DNA of 64,000 bases, taken from contig NZ_CANKZA010000001.1 in assembly GCF_947488465.1 (NCBI RefSeq), positions 62,001 through 126,000 on the forward strand, written 5' to 3'. The notes under the pieces are model-generated. The model was not told the DNA's origin. It was given only the letters and a program-made list of their open reading frames with translations, and did no database searches. The stretch is from an uncultured Microbacterium sp. GTDB lineage: Bacteria; Actinomycetota; Actinomycetes; Actinomycetales; Microbacteriaceae. Position numbers and translations under genes: made by a program. Below are positions 17,177 to 24,454 of this stretch, piece by piece (within the stretch, counting starts at the first letter, position 1; each line of letters begins with the position of its first letter).

Positions 17177-17602
17177 GTGGCAGAGAATCCCGCATCCGCT
17201 GACGCGCCGCGCTTCAGTCCGGTGATCGCGTTGCTCGCGGTCTCGGCGATGTGGGAGGGACAACTCTCGGTGGTGCTGAAGGACCTCGGCATTTCCACCC
17301 GCAAGTTCGCACTCCTTGGCCATATCTACGCAGAGCCCGGGATCTCCTTCTCGGAGCTCGCCCGCCGCTCGCACATCACGGTGCAGTCGGCGCATACGGC
17401 CGTGCGCACGCTCGTAGATGACGGACTGGTCGAGGATGCCACGTCCCACGCCGGTGCGGCCAGTGACCTCAACGTCACTGCGCGCGGTGTGCAGGTCCTG
17501 CGCGATGCGAAAGACCGGCTCGCGCAACTCGACGGGGCGCTGGCTGAGCGTCTACCGAAGGTCGCGCAGTCTCTCGACGGTATCCGTGCGGGGATCGTCT
17601 AA
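17177..17602 (+). CDS. MarR-family transcriptional regulator
   Basis: A GTG-started, 141-residue winged-helix protein. ISTRKFALLGHIYAEPGISFSELARRSHIT is the helix-turn-helix region (in two parts, residues ~39-68). VQSAHTAVRTLVDDGLVED is the recognition helix and start of the wing, and NVTARGVQVLRDAKDRL the C-terminal dimer helix. The ligand is unknown. It lies 20 bp before the DUF3817 gene and may regulate the downstream membrane-protein genes. Confidence 0.88.
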   Translation: MAENPASADAPRFSPVIALLAVSAMWEGQLSVVLKDLGISTRKFALLGHIYAEPGISFSELARRSHITVQSAHTAVRTLVDDGLVEDATSHAGAASDLNVTARGVQVLRDAKDRLAQLDGALAERLPKVAQSLDGIRAGIV

Positions 17603-17622
17603 CCTTCACATAGACTGAAGGA

Positions 17623-18090
17623 ATGTTCCGTACCCCGCACGCCCTCTTCCGCACCCTCGCGATCGCTGAAGTGGTGTCGTGGACACTGCTGATCACCGGC
17701 CTCATCCTGCGCGCGACGCTCGGATGGAACATCGCCGTGACGATCGGAGGCGGCATGCACGGGTTCGTGTTCCTGTCGTATGCGGCGACGGCGATCCTCG
17801 TGGCACTCAACAACCGCTGGCGACTGGGACCGACGCTTCTCGCGCTCGTCGCCGCGATCATCCCCTACGCCACCGTTCCCGTGGAGCTGTGGCTGCAACG
17901 CCGCGGGCTGCTCGCCGGCGAGTGGCCGACTGTCGCCGCGCCCGCCGACACGCGCTGGTACGACGGGCTGTTGGTCTGGTTCCTTCGCCGTCCGTGGGTG
18001 CTCGCGCTCCTGATCGCGGGCGCGGTCGCGACGCTCTTTGTGATTTTGCTGCTGATCGGACCTCCCGGCGGAAGTAGGGTGGCGGAATGA
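17623..18090 (+). CDS. DUF3817-family membrane protein
   Basis: A 155-residue protein with four predicted membrane helices. FRTLAIAEVVSWTLLITGLILRATLG and GGGMHGFVFLSYAATAILVAL (each in part) are the DUF3817 hallmarks, E-x-x-S-W and the H-G-x-x-F helix. Function is unknown. The start codon of the next gene overlaps its stop by 4 bp, so they are translationally coupled. Confidence 0.88.
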   Translation: MFRTPHALFRTLAIAEVVSWTLLITGLILRATLGWNIAVTIGGGMHGFVFLSYAATAILVALNNRWRLGPTLLALVAAIIPYATVPVELWLQRRGLLAGEWPTVAAPADTRWYDGLLVWFLRRPWVLALLIAGAVATLFVILLLIGPPGGSRVAE

Positions 18091-18473
18091 TCCGCCTCCT
18101 CGCTCGCTTCGCGCTGGCCGCTGTGCTCCTCGTCGCCGGTGCGGCGCACCTGGGGCCGATGCGTCGCGGATTCCGCATCGTCGTACCCGACTGGGCCCCG
18201 CGCGCGCTGCGCACGGACAAAGATACGATCGTGGTGGCCTCGGGGGTCGTCGAACTCGGGCTCGGCGCGGCGTTGATCGCCCTGCCGCGCGAGCGGCGCC
18301 GGGTCGGCATCGCCGTCGCGGCACTGTTCGTCGCGGTGTTTCCCGGCAACGTGCACCAGTGGCGCACCGGTGCATCGGCACCCGGACTCGACACCGACGC
18401 GAGACGGCTCGCGCGCCTGTTCCTGCAGCCCATCCTCGTCGTCTGGGCGCTCTGGTCTACCGCACGGGCCTGA
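18087..18473 (+). CDS. DoxX-like small membrane protein (paralogue 1)
   Basis: A 128-residue protein with four hydrophobic segments. Diagnostic stretches are LLVAGAAHL, VASGVVELGLGAALIALPRERRRVG and VAVFPGNVHQW, typical of DoxX/MauE-like proteins. Function unknown; a quinone- or thiol-linked membrane role is possible for the superfamily. It is clearly related to the protein at 21452-21832, which shares VVASG.VE, LP.ER.R.G, VA.FPGN and the C-terminal VWALWST pattern. Confidence 0.8.
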   Translation: MIRLLARFALAAVLLVAGAAHLGPMRRGFRIVVPDWAPRALRTDKDTIVVASGVVELGLGAALIALPRERRRVGIAVAALFVAVFPGNVHQWRTGASAPGLDTDARRLARLFLQPILVVWALWSTARA

Positions 18474-18566
18474 CCGTCGCCCGTCTGACTCTCACGCGCG
18501 CCCGGTTTTCTCGCCGGCATGGCGGCGTGCCGGCATCCGTCCCCGCGGTCGCACCATCATCCGCCG

Positions 18567-18682
18567 CCTCGTCTCTCGCCGCCGCGGCCTCGCCTCTCGC
18601 CGCCGCGGCCTCGCCTCTCGCCGCCGCCGCCTCGCCTCTCGCCGCCGCCGCCTCGCGCCGCCGCCGCCTCGCGCCGCCGCCA
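18567..18682. repeat. 21-bp tandem repeat, four units plus two shortened units
   Basis: Units start at 18567, 18588, 18609 and 18630 and follow the pattern CCTCGyCTCTCGCCGCCGCs plus G. Two 16-bp derivatives (CCTCGCGCCGCCGCCr) start at 18651 and 18667. A 21-bp period is seven codons, but no credible gene crosses it. Copy number is likely to vary between strains. Confidence 0.9.
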
Positions 18683-18702
18683 TCTCGCCTCTCCGACCCG
18701 GT

Positions 18703-18794
18703 CCGTATTCAGTCTGTGCGCGATGGCGGCGCGGGTGGATTCCTGTGATTCCGCGGGCGGCACCGCGTTCTCCTAGCGCCCAGACTGAATACGG
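18703..18794. repeat. 14-bp perfect inverted repeat pair
   Basis: CCGTATTCAGTCTG at 18703-18716 and its exact complement CAGACTGAATACGG at 18781-18794 bracket 64 bp. The enclosed DNA has no gene. Short terminal inverted repeats of this kind could bound a small non-autonomous element, but no target duplication is visible. Confidence 0.7.
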
Positions 18795-18866
18795 TACGGC
18801 GCGGTACGGCGCGGCGGCTGCACGTGCCCAGAGGTGGGAGATGTCGCGGGCTTCGGATGACGTGAC

Positions 18867-18943
18867 GGGATTCGGAGAATGTCGCCGGATTCGGGACGCC
18901 GGAGTGTGGAATGATCCGAATCCGTGACATATGTCCGATTCTG
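18867..18943. repeat. Degenerate nested palindrome with 19-nt direct repeats
   Basis: The left half has GATTCGG-type boxes starting at 18867 and 18886 (19 nt apart) around AGAATGTCGC. The right half is an inverted copy (CCGAATCCG at 18916-18924 and CCGATTCTG at 18935-18943, again 19 nt apart). The inner 9-bp arms match perfectly and the outer arms only partly. Same layout as the elements at 25866 and 35580. Confidence 0.55.
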
Positions 18944-19002
18944 GCGCGCGCCCCGCGCGCGAGGCTGGCGCTGGCGCGCGCGGCGAGCGCGGATCGGCGG
19001 GG

Positions 19003-20118
19003 TCAGCGCCGGGTGGACACCGTCACCGTGAATTTGGCGTCGCGGGCGATCTGGCGGGTCGGGCCCACGAGTCGCTCGAGCGTCGGCCGATAGCCGAGCG
19101 CGGAATTCCACACGCACCAGAGCTCGCCGCCGGGCCGCAGCACCCGGGCCGCATCGGCGAACAGGTGCGGCGCGACCTGACCGGTGACCGCGGCGCCGCT
19201 GTGGAACGGGGGGTTGAGGACGATGAAGGATGCCGAGGCATCCGCGCGCGCCGAGAGCGCGTCGTCGCGGTGGACCGCGACCTGCCCGTCGACGCCGTTC
19301 GCCCGGAAGGTGGCCGCGGCGGAAGCGATCGCGACGGCCGACTGGTCCGTCGCGAGAATGTGAGCGCCCGGATGCGTGCGGGCGAGGTGAGCGGCGATGA
19401 GCCCCGTGCCGCAAGCGAGGTCGATCCACGGATCGTCCGCAGTTCCGCCCGGGGGAGTGCCGGGGAGATGGCGGAGGAGGAACCGGGTGCCGATGTCGAG
19501 GCGCGGACCGGCGAACGCACCGCCGTAAGCGCAGACGGTGAGCGCATCGATCGCGGCGGTGGCGGGCACCGGGTCGCGCCCGTCGTGCGGGCCGCGCGCG
19601 ATCAGCACGCGGGACTTCTGGCGCGCATGCGTCACGTCGACCGTGTCGAAGAACTCGCCGAGCACCTCGTTCATCGCGCGCGTCATATGTTTGAGCCGTC
19701 CGCCCGCGAACACCTGCACGTCCGGTTCTGCATGTGCGGCGATCAGGCCGGCGACATCCCGCAGCTGCTCGAGGGAGCGCGGCAGGCGGAGCAGCACGAT
19801 CCTCGCCCCGCGGACGAGGTCGGCGCTCAGCGGGAGCGAATGGAACCCCGACACAGCGAGGTCGGCAGCGTTGGCGGCGAGAGCGCGCTCTCCGGTCAAG
19901 GCATCTTGATGCACGCGCACCGCGGTGGCGCCGTCGTGGATGGCGGCGAGGGTGAGCGCGCCGTATCCGTCGCCGATCACGACGACCGTGCCGGCATCGC
20001 CGTCCGCACGCGCCGCGGCGGACTCGTCCAGCAGCAGCCGGTCCGCGGCATCTGTCGCAACGAGACCGGGCGCTTCGATGTCAGGACGACGGCGCAGCGC
20101 GTCGAACGGGAAGCTCAC
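19003..20118 (-). CDS. Class I SAM methyltransferase, RsmC/RlmG-like
   Basis: The 371-residue protein has two Rossmann-like halves. The N-terminal half is degenerate (VVVIGDGYGALTLAAIHDG). The C-terminal half is complete, with the SAM loop DLACGTGLIAAHLART and the catalytic IVLNPPFHSG. This NPPF two-domain layout is that of RsmC/RlmG, which methylate guanine N2 in rRNA. The exact rRNA target is not readable. Start ATG 20118 overlaps the stop of the DUF4921 gene by 4 bp. Confidence 0.88.
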   Translation of the reverse strand: MSFPFDALRRRPDIEAPGLVATDAADRLLLDESAAARADGDAGTVVVIGDGYGALTLAAIHDGATAVRVHQDALTGERALAANAADLAVSGFHSLPLSADLVRGARIVLLRLPRSLEQLRDVAGLIAAHAEPDVQVFAGGRLKHMTRAMNEVLGEFFDTVDVTHARQKSRVLIARGPHDGRDPVPATAAIDALTVCAYGGAFAGPRLDIGTRFLLRHLPGTPPGGTADDPWIDLACGTGLIAAHLARTHPGAHILATDQSAVAIASAAATFRANGVDGQVAVHRDDALSARADASASFIVLNPPFHSGAAVTGQVAPHLFADAARVLRPGGELWCVWNSALGYRPTLERLVGPTRQIARDAKFTVTVSTRR

Positions 20119-21416
20119 TCCGAACCCGTGTCGGCATAGCGCAGGCGCGCATCGTCAGGCGTGCATTCGTCGCCGATGCGGATGCCGGGAGCGAGCCTGC
20201 CGGCCGCCCGCAACTCGAGCAGGGTCTCCGCGGTGCGCCGGCGCAACTCCCACGGATCGATCGTGTTCACGTAGATCTTCGTCCCGCCCTCGAAGCCGGC
20301 GGGCGTGGAGATCCGCCACTTCAGCACGACGCGCCACGGCATGGGCCACGGTGCGCCGGGAGGGCGATAGTGCCACTCTTCGTTCGTCGGCACGTGCACA
20401 CCGGTGGCCGCGTGGAGCGCGTGGACGAGGTCGGAGACGGCGCGGACGCCGCCATCCGAGTGGTCCTGAGGGAGGTTCGCAGTGGATGTCGAAAAGACCT
20501 CGAGCGCCGGGTAGCGGTGCCCGACGCCCGCGAACGCCACCGCGCCGTCGGTGGCGGCCACGATCAGCCGTTCTTCGACGGCGAGATCGGCGATCTCGTG
20601 CTGGTAGAGCAGTCGATCGGCCGAGAGCAACCGGAGCTCGTGATCGACCTGGGGTCCGTGTTCATCGATCGCGACGAGCTGCTTGTGCAGATGCTCGAAC
20701 GAGGCGCCCGCGGGGCGGAGCCAATTCTGGAAGACGGTGACATACGCCGCGTTCGGTTGCGCCTGCTGGATTTCGGCGAGCGATCGGACGGTGAACGCCG
20801 TGTAGGCAGCGTGTTCGTCGGGAGTGAGGGTGCCGGCCGAAGCGAGCTGATCGTCGCTGTGGGCACCGTCGACGACGTGACGCCGCGCGACGATGACGTC
20901 GTGCGACCCGCCCAACAGATCGAGTGCCGCTTCTTCGAGTGACGGATGCTGGATGCCACTCGAGTTCGCGCGGATGTCGGCGAGTGCCTCGATGTGCGCG
21001 CGACCCTCCGCCGTCGACAGATACTCCTGCGCCCACTCGAACAGCGATGACGGCTGCCGGAACCCGTGGTTCTCGCGCCAATACTCGGCCGAGACGATCT
21101 CGAAGAGGTTGCCGAAGCGTCGGAACTCCGCCACGGTGTGATCGAGCTCGGCCGCAGGAACGTGGCGGAGCAGAGTGAAGTCGTCGCCGACGAGACGTGC
21201 TTTCTCGGGGGTGGTTTCCAGATATCGGTCTTCGCAGAACGCACACAGCCGGCGGTGCTCGCCGCGACCGAGCGGGAGGATTTCGTCCCGAGGGGCGGCG
21301 ATCGGGCGGTTCGCGCGGCCGGGAACCGTCCACACACGGGTTCCGGTCAGCGGTCCGATCTGCTTGACCGTTCCGTCCGGAAGTCGTTGGATCGCCGGTC
21401 GTGCTCCATCGCTCAC
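20115..21416 (-). CDS. DUF4921-family, galactose-1-phosphate uridylyltransferase-like protein
   Basis: A 433-residue soluble protein. The N-terminus contains CAFCEDRY with a CxxC pair at 58/61. The middle contains NWLRPAGASFEHLHKQLVAID, where H-x-H-K resembles the HIT/GalT nucleotidyl-transfer histidines. The C-terminus has WRVVLKWRISTPAGFEGGTK, a recurring segment in this family. Function unknown; nucleotidyl transfer or hydrolysis is an inference from the fold. Translationally coupled to the downstream methyltransferase gene. Confidence 0.75.
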   Translation of the reverse strand: MSDGARPAIQRLPDGTVKQIGPLTGTRVWTVPGRANRPIAAPRDEILPLGRGEHRRLCAFCEDRYLETTPEKARLVGDDFTLLRHVPAAELDHTVAEFRRFGNLFEIVSAEYWRENHGFRQPSSLFEWAQEYLSTAEGRAHIEALADIRANSSGIQHPSLEEAALDLLGGSHDVIVARRHVVDGAHSDDQLASAGTLTPDEHAAYTAFTVRSLAEIQQAQPNAAYVTVFQNWLRPAGASFEHLHKQLVAIDEHGPQVDHELRLLSADRLLYQHEIADLAVEERLIVAATDGAVAFAGVGHRYPALEVFSTSTANLPQDHSDGGVRAVSDLVHALHAATGVHVPTNEEWHYRPPGAPWPMPWRVVLKWRISTPAGFEGGTKIYVNTIDPWELRRRTAETLLELRAAGRLAPGIRIGDECTPDDARLRYADTGSE

Positions 21417-21451
21417 CCCTTCACCCTACCCAGTGCAGGCATACTGGCCGT

Positions 21452-21832
21452 ATGCGGAGCGTGGCGCGATGGATGCTGGCGGGGGGCATGGTCTTCGCGG
21501 GCCTGTCCCATCTTTTCTGGGCGCGGAAGGAGTTCCAGGCGCAGGTGCCGGACCTCGTGACCGACGTTCTCCCGATCGATAAGGACGGGGTCGTGGTGGC
21601 CTCCGGCGCTGTGGAGATGATGCTCGGCGCGGCCCTCGTCGTCCTCCCGAAGGAGCGAGGTCGGATCGGGGCGATCCTCGCGGCCTTCTTTGTCGCGATC
21701 TTCCCGGGGAACATCGCGCAGGCCGTGGGTAAGCGCCCGGCGTTCGGCCTCGACAGTGACGCGGCCCGGTGGGCGCGATTGGCGTTCCAACCGCTGCTCG
21801 TGGCGTGGGCCCTCTGGTCCACCCGCGACTGA
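21452..21832 (+). CDS. DoxX-like small membrane protein (paralogue 2)
   Basis: A 126-residue protein from ATG 21452 (MRSVARWMLAGGMVFAGLSH). It has four hydrophobic segments with VVASGAVEMMLGAALVVLPKER, VAIFPGNIAQ and VAWALWSTRD (first in part). It is a paralogue of the protein at 18087-18473, about 3 kb away. Function unknown. It is divergent from the DUF4921 gene and ends in a strong hairpin. Confidence 0.8.
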   Translation: MRSVARWMLAGGMVFAGLSHLFWARKEFQAQVPDLVTDVLPIDKDGVVVASGAVEMMLGAALVVLPKERGRIGAILAAFFVAIFPGNIAQAVGKRPAFGLDSDAARWARLAFQPLLVAWALWSTRD

Positions 21833-21833
21833 A

Positions 21834-21879
21834 GAACGACGAAGGGGTGGATGCTGCGGCATCCACCCCTTCGTTGTTC
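21834..21879. terminator. 21-bp stem bidirectional terminator
   Basis: The arm from GAACGACGAAGGGG onward (21834-21854) pairs with 21859-21879, with one G:T pair and a TGCG loop. It lies between the convergent DoxX-like gene and MFS remnant. Confidence 0.85.
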
Positions 21880-21890
21880 ATGACGTGCGC

Positions 21891-22280
21891 TCAGCGCCCG
21901 GCGGGCACCCGCACCGATTCGGTCTCGGCTTTGAGGCGCTCGCGGTCGACCCGGTCGATCTCGTGGAGCGAGATCCCCTTGGTCTCGCGGAGCGAGATCA
22001 CCGCGACGAGCGTGATGGCGGCGGCAGCGGCGAGATAGAACGCGACGCCGACCCACGATCCCGTCGCCGACAGGATCGCGGTCGCGATGATCGGTGCGAG
22101 CGAGCCTGCGAAGATCGAGGTGACCTGGTAGCCGAGAAACATGATCGGACCGAAGACGAGCGTCGCGGCCGTGGCATAGAGGAAGAACTCATACCATTCG
22201 ACGACGGTGCCGGCCATGGATGCGGTGACGACGCGACGAAGGCTGGAGACCTTTTCGTCGGATGCGGGCGCTGTGGCCAT
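21891..22280 (-). pseudogene. MFS transporter remnant with internal in-frame deletion (metabolite:H+ symporter type)
   Basis: A 129-residue frame begins like a ~440-residue MHS-type transporter: [22 protein letters not shown] is TM1 with the family WYEFFLY motif. At about residue 45 it jumps to [22 protein letters not shown] and the final helix plus [15 protein letters not shown], the family C-terminus. About 300 residues (TM2-TM10) are missing but the frame is open. It keeps an excellent Shine-Dalgarno (AAGGAGGT, 8 nt before the ATG) and an upstream palindromic operator. It could make a three-helix peptide; transport is not expected. Confidence 0.75.
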
Positions 22281-22340
22281 GCGCTGATACCTCCTTGTAG
22301 AGCGCGGGACGGCACCCGGGGGAGTGTCGATCAGCGACGC

Positions 22341-22362
22341 TACCTGAAATGTGATTCAGGTA
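22341..22362 (-). promoter_or_regulatory. Palindromic operator upstream of the MFS remnant
   Basis: TACCTGAA and TTCAGGTA form a perfect 8-bp dyad around ATGTGA, 61 bp upstream of the start codon. TTGTAC on the minus strand overlaps it and could be a -35 element. The size suggests a GntR- or TetR-type repressor site; the regulator gene is not in the neighbourhood. Confidence 0.55.
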
Positions 22363-22406
22363 CAAGGTTCAGATGCGCACACCGCGTGTGCGCGGGCGCA
22401 CAGAGA

Positions 22407-23297
22407 TCAGGCGACGGGCGTTTCCGTGGGATGCAGGCGGACGCGGACGATGTTCGTCGTCTCGTCGATGTCGGCGACCGTGGGATAGGCCTTCACGAAG
22501 TCGGAGAACGAGCGGTGCCCGAGCGCCTTCTCACTGAAGGACGGATCCATGCGCTTGAGCAGGTTCTTCACCGCAGAGAGGTGCAACCACTCGTCGTCGG
22601 TGCGCACCTGTTCGAGCTTGAGCGCGCGGCTCAGGAGCTCCGATGCCGGGTCTTCCGCGGGCTTGCGGCGGCGCGACGACGAGGAAGACCCGGCATCCGC
22701 CTTCTTCTGCGCAGCCTGCGTTGCCGGAGGCGGCACGACGCCGGGAAGGGAGTCGTAGGAGTCGAACTGATCGCACGCAGCGGCGAGCGACTTCGCGGTC
22801 GACCCGGCCACCCCGACACCGACGACGATCCGGCCGAGTCGCTTGCAGCGTTGCGCGAGCGGCACGTAATCGCTGTCACCGGCGACGATCACGACGTGTG
22901 TCAGGTCGGGAAGACGGAACATGTCCTCGACCGTGTCGACGGCGAGACGGATGTCGGCGCCGTTCTTCGCGTAGGCGGCGGCGGGGAAGAGCTGGACCAG
23001 ATCGACGGCGCGCGCGACGAGCTGCGACCGGTAGAACGCGTTGACCGGCGACGACCAGTCGGCGTACGCGCGGGTGAGCACAAGGGTGCCGAACGATGCC
23101 GCGTAGTCGATGATCGCGCCGACGTCGATCGTCGCGTCCTTCAGGCGCTGGGCAATTGTGGGCTCATCGGGGTCGGCGATGATCTTCTGCCGGTCGCCGG
23201 CGTAGGCATTGCGGCCATGGACGCGGTCGTACCAACTCATCACGATGTTGTCGAAATCGAGATACACCGCGACACGGGGATTCTGCGGATCGGGCAT
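22407..23297 (-). CDS. NYN-domain (PIN-like) protein with C-terminal OST-HTH/LOTUS-like domain
   Basis: A 296-residue protein from ATG 23297. The NYN ribonuclease-like domain comes first: VAVYLDFDNIVMSWYDRVHG supplies the first acidic pair, ADIRLAVDTVEDM the middle acid and VVIVAGDSDYVPLAQRCK the GDSD motif. A Ser/Arg linker (~215-235) leads to a C-terminal winged-helix-like region (SALKNLLKRMDPSF-type, SEKALGHRSFSDFVKAYP) resembling OST-HTH/LOTUS. Probably an RNA-processing or RNA-binding enzyme. One base separates it from the upstream oxidoreductase gene. Confidence 0.85.
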   Translation of the reverse strand: MPDPQNPRVAVYLDFDNIVMSWYDRVHGRNAYAGDRQKIIADPDEPTIAQRLKDATIDVGAIIDYAASFGTLVLTRAYADWSSPVNAFYRSQLVARAVDLVQLFPAAAYAKNGADIRLAVDTVEDMFRLPDLTHVVIVAGDSDYVPLAQRCKRLGRIVVGVGVAGSTAKSLAAACDQFDSYDSLPGVVPPPATQAAQKKADAGSSSSSRRRKPAEDPASELLSRALKLEQVRTDDEWLHLSAVKNLLKRMDPSFSEKALGHRSFSDFVKAYPTVADIDETTNIVRVRLHPTETPVA

Positions 23298-23298
23298 G

Positions 23299-24282
23299 TC
23301 ATCGCTCCTGGGGGTAGGCCACGCCCAGCTGGGCACGGATCGAGTCGAGCGCGCGCATGATCGCGACGGATTCGCCGAACGGCAGCAGGTCGCTGTCGGT
23401 GCGGCCCGCCGCGATGATTTCCTCGGCAGCGAGGGCTTGGAACTGCATGCCGCGGCCGGGGACCTCGGAGACGTACTCCTCGAGGACGGTGCCATCGGTC
23501 GCGGTCACACGGAAGGACGTCGGCGTGTACCAGACCGTGTCGATGTCGATGCGCGCGCGGGTGCCCACGATGTGGGCGATGTTGGGGCCCGCAGCGCGTG
23601 ACGAGGTGATGAGCGACGACACCCCGCCGGCCGTGTGGGTGCTGGAGATGACGGCTTCGGTGTCGGCGCCGGTCTCGGCGAGACGTCCGACCGCGCGGAT
23701 CTCGTCCATCGGGCCGAGGATGTCCCACGCGAACGACACGGGATAGACGCCGAGATCGAGCAACGCGCCGCCGCCGAGTTCCAGGGCGTTGAGTCGGTGC
23801 GTCGGATCGGTCGGCAGGCTCTGTGTGTGGTCCGCGATGACGGCACGCACGTCTCCGAGGGTGCCGTCGGCGACGAGTTCACGGATCCGGATCATGTGCG
23901 GCAGGTAGCGCGTCCACATGGCCTCCATGGCCAGCAGACCCTTCGAGCGCGCGAGATCCTGGATTTCGGCGGCTTCACCGGCATCCAACGTCACGGGCTT
24001 CTCGATCAGGACGTGCTTGCCGGCGCTCAGCGCGAGCAGCGCGTGCTCCCGGTGATGGCTGTGCGGTGAGGCGACATAGATGATGTCGATCTCGGGATCG
24101 GCGACCAGGTCTTCGTAGGAGCCGTGAGCGCGCGGGATCTGGAACTCGGCCGCGAAGGCTGCCGCGGCGTCAGGGCGGCGGGAGCCGACGGCAACCAGGT
24201 CGAGGTCCGCCGTGCGCAGGTCCTTCGCGAAAGCGTGGGCGATGCCACCCGGAGCAAGGATTCCCCAGCGCAGTCCAGTCAT
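23299..24282 (-). CDS. Gfo/Idh/MocA-family oxidoreductase
   Basis: A 327-residue NAD(P)-dependent dehydrogenase. The N-terminal Rossmann fold begins LRWGILAPGGIAHAFAKDL. IDIIYVASPHSHHREHALLAL and GKHVLIEKPVTLDAGEA hold the conserved E-K-P. The second domain has LGGGALLDLGVYPVSFAWDI with the catalytic-type D-x-G-x-Y. The sugar or inositol substrate is unknown. It is upstream of the NYN gene, with the start codon 1 bp after its stop. Confidence 0.92.
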   Translation of the reverse strand: MTGLRWGILAPGGIAHAFAKDLRTADLDLVAVGSRRPDAAAAFAAEFQIPRAHGSYEDLVADPEIDIIYVASPHSHHREHALLALSAGKHVLIEKPVTLDAGEAAEIQDLARSKGLLAMEAMWTRYLPHMIRIRELVADGTLGDVRAVIADHTQSLPTDPTHRLNALELGGGALLDLGVYPVSFAWDILGPMDEIRAVGRLAETGADTEAVISSTHTAGGVSSLITSSRAAGPNIAHIVGTRARIDIDTVWYTPTSFRVTATDGTVLEEYVSEVPGRGMQFQALAAEEIIAAGRTDSDLLPFGESVAIMRALDSIRAQLGVAYPQER

Positions 24283-24323
24283 GCCTCGAGCCTATCGGCG
24301 TGCGGCTCGCCGGCGGTGCGTGC

Positions 24324-24400
24324 CGCGTACAGGAAGATTCCGCCGAGTACCGGAGAAACCGGGTGGAAACGGAGCTTTCGGACCAATGTTCCTGTACGCG
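24324..24400. repeat. 12-bp inverted repeats in a divergent intergenic region
   Basis: CGCGTACAGGAA at 24324-24335 and its exact complement TTCCTGTACGCG at 24389-24400 enclose 53 bp, in the 172-bp gap between the oxidoreductase and peptidase genes. The symmetric placement fits either two operators for the divergent pair or a small mobile element; no other copy was seen in the window. Confidence 0.6.
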
Positions 24401-24454
24401 ATACACGGTTTGGGGAGCGCCCGACGGGGCGCACCTTGTGCGTAGGCTCGGACG

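Larger units (their letters stand above)
18474..19002. other. 529-bp convergent intergenic region, repeat-rich, no gene
   Basis: It lies between the DoxX-like gene and the 3' end of the methyltransferase gene. It contains a 21-bp tandem repeat, a 14-bp inverted repeat pair and a nested palindrome, each listed separately. The open frame over the tandem repeat is Ala/Arg/Pro low complexity and not a convincing gene. Confidence 0.7.

Noticed and set aside
16789..17304. Full-length 171-residue VOC gene
   Set aside because: Only the last ~70 residues have VOC character; the N-terminal part is unrelated sequence in an accidentally open frame.
18359..18748. Ala/Ser/Pro-rich frame over the 21-bp tandem repeat
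   Set aside because: It starts inside the DoxX-like gene, is low complexity and has no ribosome-binding site.
22407..23495. Longer start for the NYN protein at 23495
   Set aside because: The first 66 residues are Ser/Arg-rich shadow of the oxidoreductase gene; ATG 23297 begins the NYN fold directly.
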